DNA from: Saprospiraceae bacterium
GTDB taxonomy: Bacteria; Bacteroidota; Bacteroidia; Chitinophagales; Saprospiraceae
DNA length: 8,745 bases
Assembly (NCBI GenBank): GCA_007125435.1
Contig: SLDF01000136.1
Location: 1 to 8,745, forward strand
Reading direction: 5' to 3'
Every line of letters starts with the position of its first letter. The stretch's first letter is position 1. Below are positions 7,218-8,745 of the stretch, piece after piece. The position numbers and the translations under genes were made by a program. The notes below the pieces were generated by a model, which had not been told where the DNA came from, did not search any database, and saw only the letters and a program-made list of their open reading frames with translations.

Positions 7218-7229
7218 TTCGACGTCGAA
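7218..7229. promoter_or_regulatory. Perfect 12-base palindrome TTCGACGTCGAA
   Basis: TTCGACGTCGAA is fully self-complementary and lies one base after the hairpin at 7184-7216. A site of this kind may bind a dimeric regulator or be a restriction or recombination target. It is about 400 bases from the start of the Ig-like gene and 320 from the PsbP-like gene, far from either, so its role is open. Confidence 0.3.
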
Positions 7230-7307
7230 TGTATATGAAATGAGTCATATTGTTTGATCTCCTTTTATGATGGCTATGTCTTTAATCTTTACAAATCTCA
7301 CATTTCT

Positions 7308-7467
7308 GCGTGAGGGATAGAAGTGATATGAGTGGCTGACGAATGGCAAGCAGGAACATGCAGATAGGGGCAACCGGAGGGAGCCACTAGATGCATTGTG
7401 ACTGCCCATGAGACAGTCAGGAATACAAGCGGATAGCCCGACCCCGCACGGTAGTAAGGGGGCACGC
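7308..7467 (+). ncRNA. Candidate structured RNA or folded intergenic element
   Basis: This GC-rich, G/A-rich block of about 160 bases stands out from AT-rich flanks and has nested, mutually compatible stems. The outer closing arms are GCGTG (7308-7312) and CACGC (7463-7467). Inside are AGTGGCT/AGCCACT (7331-7337 with 7382-7388), TGACTG/CAGTCA (7399-7404 with 7414-7419) and CCCC/GGGG (7442-7445 with 7458-7461), forming a multibranch fold. A direct repeat is also inside: GGGATAGAAGTGATA (7314-7328) and GGAATACAAGCGGATA (7420-7435). The words GTGAGGGAT, AGCGGATAGCCC and GGGCACGCC look familiar from dispersed structured elements between genes of Bacteroidota. I cannot name the Rfam family; Flavo-1 is one to test. 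The strand is inferred from the conserved words, and no promoter was identified. It lies 164 bases upstream of the Ig-like protein start. Confidence 0.55.
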
Positions 7468-7631
7468 CATAATCTAGCTAATAAAATCAGGGAAAAATGA
7501 AATATAGATTATTTAATTCACGACGAATGTAAAAATGCCAATCGATAGTCAGATTATTAATGGGTATATATGAGAAAATATTTGTTATTTTACATCCGTT
7601 TAAGTGACTAATCAAATCAATATAGAAACAC
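7468..7631. promoter_or_regulatory. Leader region of the Ig-like repeat protein
   Basis: This AT-rich stretch separates the structured element from the ATG at 7632 and is the likeliest place for the promoter and leader of the Ig-like gene. A TTTG at 7581-7584 resembles a Bacteroidota -33 box, but no good TAnnTTTG follows at about 19 bases, so no promoter is called. No Shine-Dalgarno sequence precedes the start, as is usual in this phylum. Confidence 0.3.
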
Positions 7632-8745
7632 ATGCATTTTATTTTACGAAGGTTTGTGCTGCTGCTAGTTATTGGTAGTTTTATATCAGTGACCAATTTA
7701 GTGCACGCACAAGAAGGCGTGCAAATTGAAGTGGACAGCGATACACTTTTCCTGTGTCTGGGTGATTCCATTACATTGACGGCTACTGGTGCTGATACAT
7801 ATATGTGGACACCATCAGAGGTTTTTGACAATGCAGATAGCTCAGTCGTGACCATATTGCCTACAGAAAGTGTGATGGTCTTCGTGGAAGGGATGACTGA
7901 TGATACTACAACTATAGATAGTATCTTCATATCTGTGGCGGATGTCAGTATCAGCCTGGAATGGAGTGCTGACGGTGAAGAACCATTTTGTCAAGGTGAC
8001 TCCATTAATATCATAGCGACGACTTCCCCGGATGACCTTGATGTAGTGTGGATAATCGAGGGGCTAATGGATGTCGAGGGTAAAGATATCACCATAGGCG
8101 CGCCAGCAGGAGGATCAATAATTGCACAAACTACGCTAGATGGATGCACAGTGTCAGATACGATTATGATTGATGTTTCTGATTTTGCTGTTCCAAACCT
8201 TGTAACTGAAGATACATTAGTATGTCAGGGTCAAGTGTTTTCCTTGACAGATTTTGCAGGTATGACAGGAACACTGTATGAGTGGGTACCTGGTGACTTC
8301 TTAGACGATCCTACTTCTCCCAATCCTACCTTTACAGCTACAGAATCAGTAGAATATGTCTTCTATGTTACTAGCCCTGATAGTCTGTGTAGAGATTCAT
8401 TTGAAATTAATATTGAAGTAACACCTATTGAATTGACGTTAAATGTGCCTGATACTTCATTTATATGCCTTGGAGACACACTAGATGTTCGTGCACAAGT
8501 GAATGGCGATCCATCCGGGTTTTCATGGTTTCCTGATGATGGGGTCATTAGTTCAACTACTGATCTGGAAGTGCAGATTTATCCTGACTTTTCAAATATT
8601 TATATTGCCACTTATGAGCTTGATGGATGCACACTGATTGATACAATTTTTATCAGTGTAGACTCCATTCCTCTAGGTACAGAAATCACATCAGTACCTT
8701 TTGAAGAGGACTATTGCCCTGGTGAAGAAATATCATTGTTCAGTA
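7632..8745 (+). CDS. Large secreted Ig-like repeat protein, N-terminal part (cut by window)
   Basis: The frame opens at ATG 7632 and stays open for 371 codons to the window edge, so the C-terminus is missing. Residues 1-27 form a signal peptide (basic HFILRR, hydrophobic core, cleavage near VHA-QE). After it come tandem domains of roughly 75-83 residues, each opening with a C-x-G motif: CLGDS (Cys42), CQGDS (Cys120), CQGQ (Cys198), CLGDT (Cys279) and CPGEE (Cys362). Each has a W-x-P or similar strand and closes with a D-[ST]-I-x-I-x-V type strand. From the second domain on, a second Cys (172, 253, 333; LDGCT in two cases) suggests one disulfide per domain; the first domain lacks it. This is the architecture of Bacteroidota PKD/Ig-like adhesins that often carry a gliding-associated or type IX secretion C-terminal domain, which would lie beyond the window. 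The product is probably cell-surface or secreted. The ligand is unknown. Confidence 0.88.
   Translation, partial: MHFILRRFVLLLVIGSFISVTNLVHAQEGVQIEVDSDTLFLCLGDSITLTATGADTYMWTPSEVFDNADSSVVTILPTESVMVFVEGMTDDTTTIDSIFISVADVSISLEWSADGEEPFCQGDSINIIATTSPDDLDVVWIIEGLMDVEGKDITIGAPAGGSIIAQTTLDGCTVSDTIMIDVSDFAVPNLVTEDTLVCQGQVFSLTDFAGMTGTLYEWVPGDFLDDPTSPNPTFTATESVEYVFYVTSPDSLCRDSFEINIEVTPIELTLNVPDTSFICLGDTLDVRAQVNGDPSGFSWFPDDGVISSTTDLEVQIYPDFSNIYIATYELDGCTLIDTIFISVDSIPLGTEITSVPFEEDYCPGEEISLFS

Larger units (their letters stand above)
6940..7307. other. Intergenic stretch without a gene
   Basis: No coding region longer than a few codons with a plausible start is seen on either strand. It forms the left part of a 737-base gap between the PsbP-like gene (leftward) and the Ig-like repeat protein gene (rightward), so both promoters should lie in this gap. 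Two local structures in it, at 7184-7216 and 7218-7229, are listed separately. The rest is AT-rich and I see nothing I can name. Confidence 0.6.

Noticed and set aside
7308..7467. tRNA, tmRNA, SRP or 6S RNA in the structured element
   Set aside because: There is no acceptor CCA, T-loop GTTCRA, tag reading frame, SRP Alu/S-domain motif, or long single hairpin with a central bubble.
7487..7930. Open frame on the minus strand of 147 codons over the start of the Ig-like gene
   Set aside because: The plus strand there encodes a clear signal peptide and the first Cys repeat; the minus frame is a low-complexity Ser/Thr-rich shadow of it.

Overview
The window looks like a piece of a chromosome from a Bacteroidota bacterium, most likely a marine or environmental member of the Saprospiria/Cytophagia type. 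The basis is AT-rich DNA, starts without Shine-Dalgarno sequences, two lipoproteins with the S-S-C type lipobox common in this phylum, a large FG-GAP/VCBS plus ASPIC/UnbV surface protein, and a secreted protein built from Ig-like repeats with C-x-G-[DEQ] motifs, as in gliding-associated adhesins. The phylum is an inference from gene style; there is no rRNA or marker gene here to fix it.

Layout from left to right: a GC-rich dispersed repeat (copy 1, 1-115); a 1137-residue FG-GAP/ASPIC lipoprotein (124-3537, +); a 179-residue lipoprotein of unknown function (3617-4156, +); converging on it, a 75-residue single-pass membrane protein (4179-4406, -); a fused double ABC ATPase of the oligopeptide/nickel type (4583-6097, -); a second, inverted copy of the dispersed repeat (6174-6308); a secreted PsbP-like protein (6367-6894, -); a 737-base gap without a protein gene, holding an imperfect hairpin, a 12-base palindrome and a complex structured element (about 7308-7467); and the N-terminal 371 codons of a large secreted Ig-like repeat protein that runs off the right edge (7632-8745, +).

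Few of these genes seem to work together. Five of the six encode envelope or exported proteins, and the sixth is a cytoplasmic ATPase without its permease in view. Spacing suggests separate transcription units, except that the two left-hand lipoprotein genes (79 bases apart) could be cotranscribed.

The features least explained by ordinary genes are the two dispersed-repeat copies, which have the same orientation relative to the gene that follows and share an open reading frame, and the multi-stem element at 7308-7467, which may be a noncoding RNA or a folded mobile repeat. I did not find a defence system, CRISPR array, tRNA, transposase or other clearly new multi-gene system.
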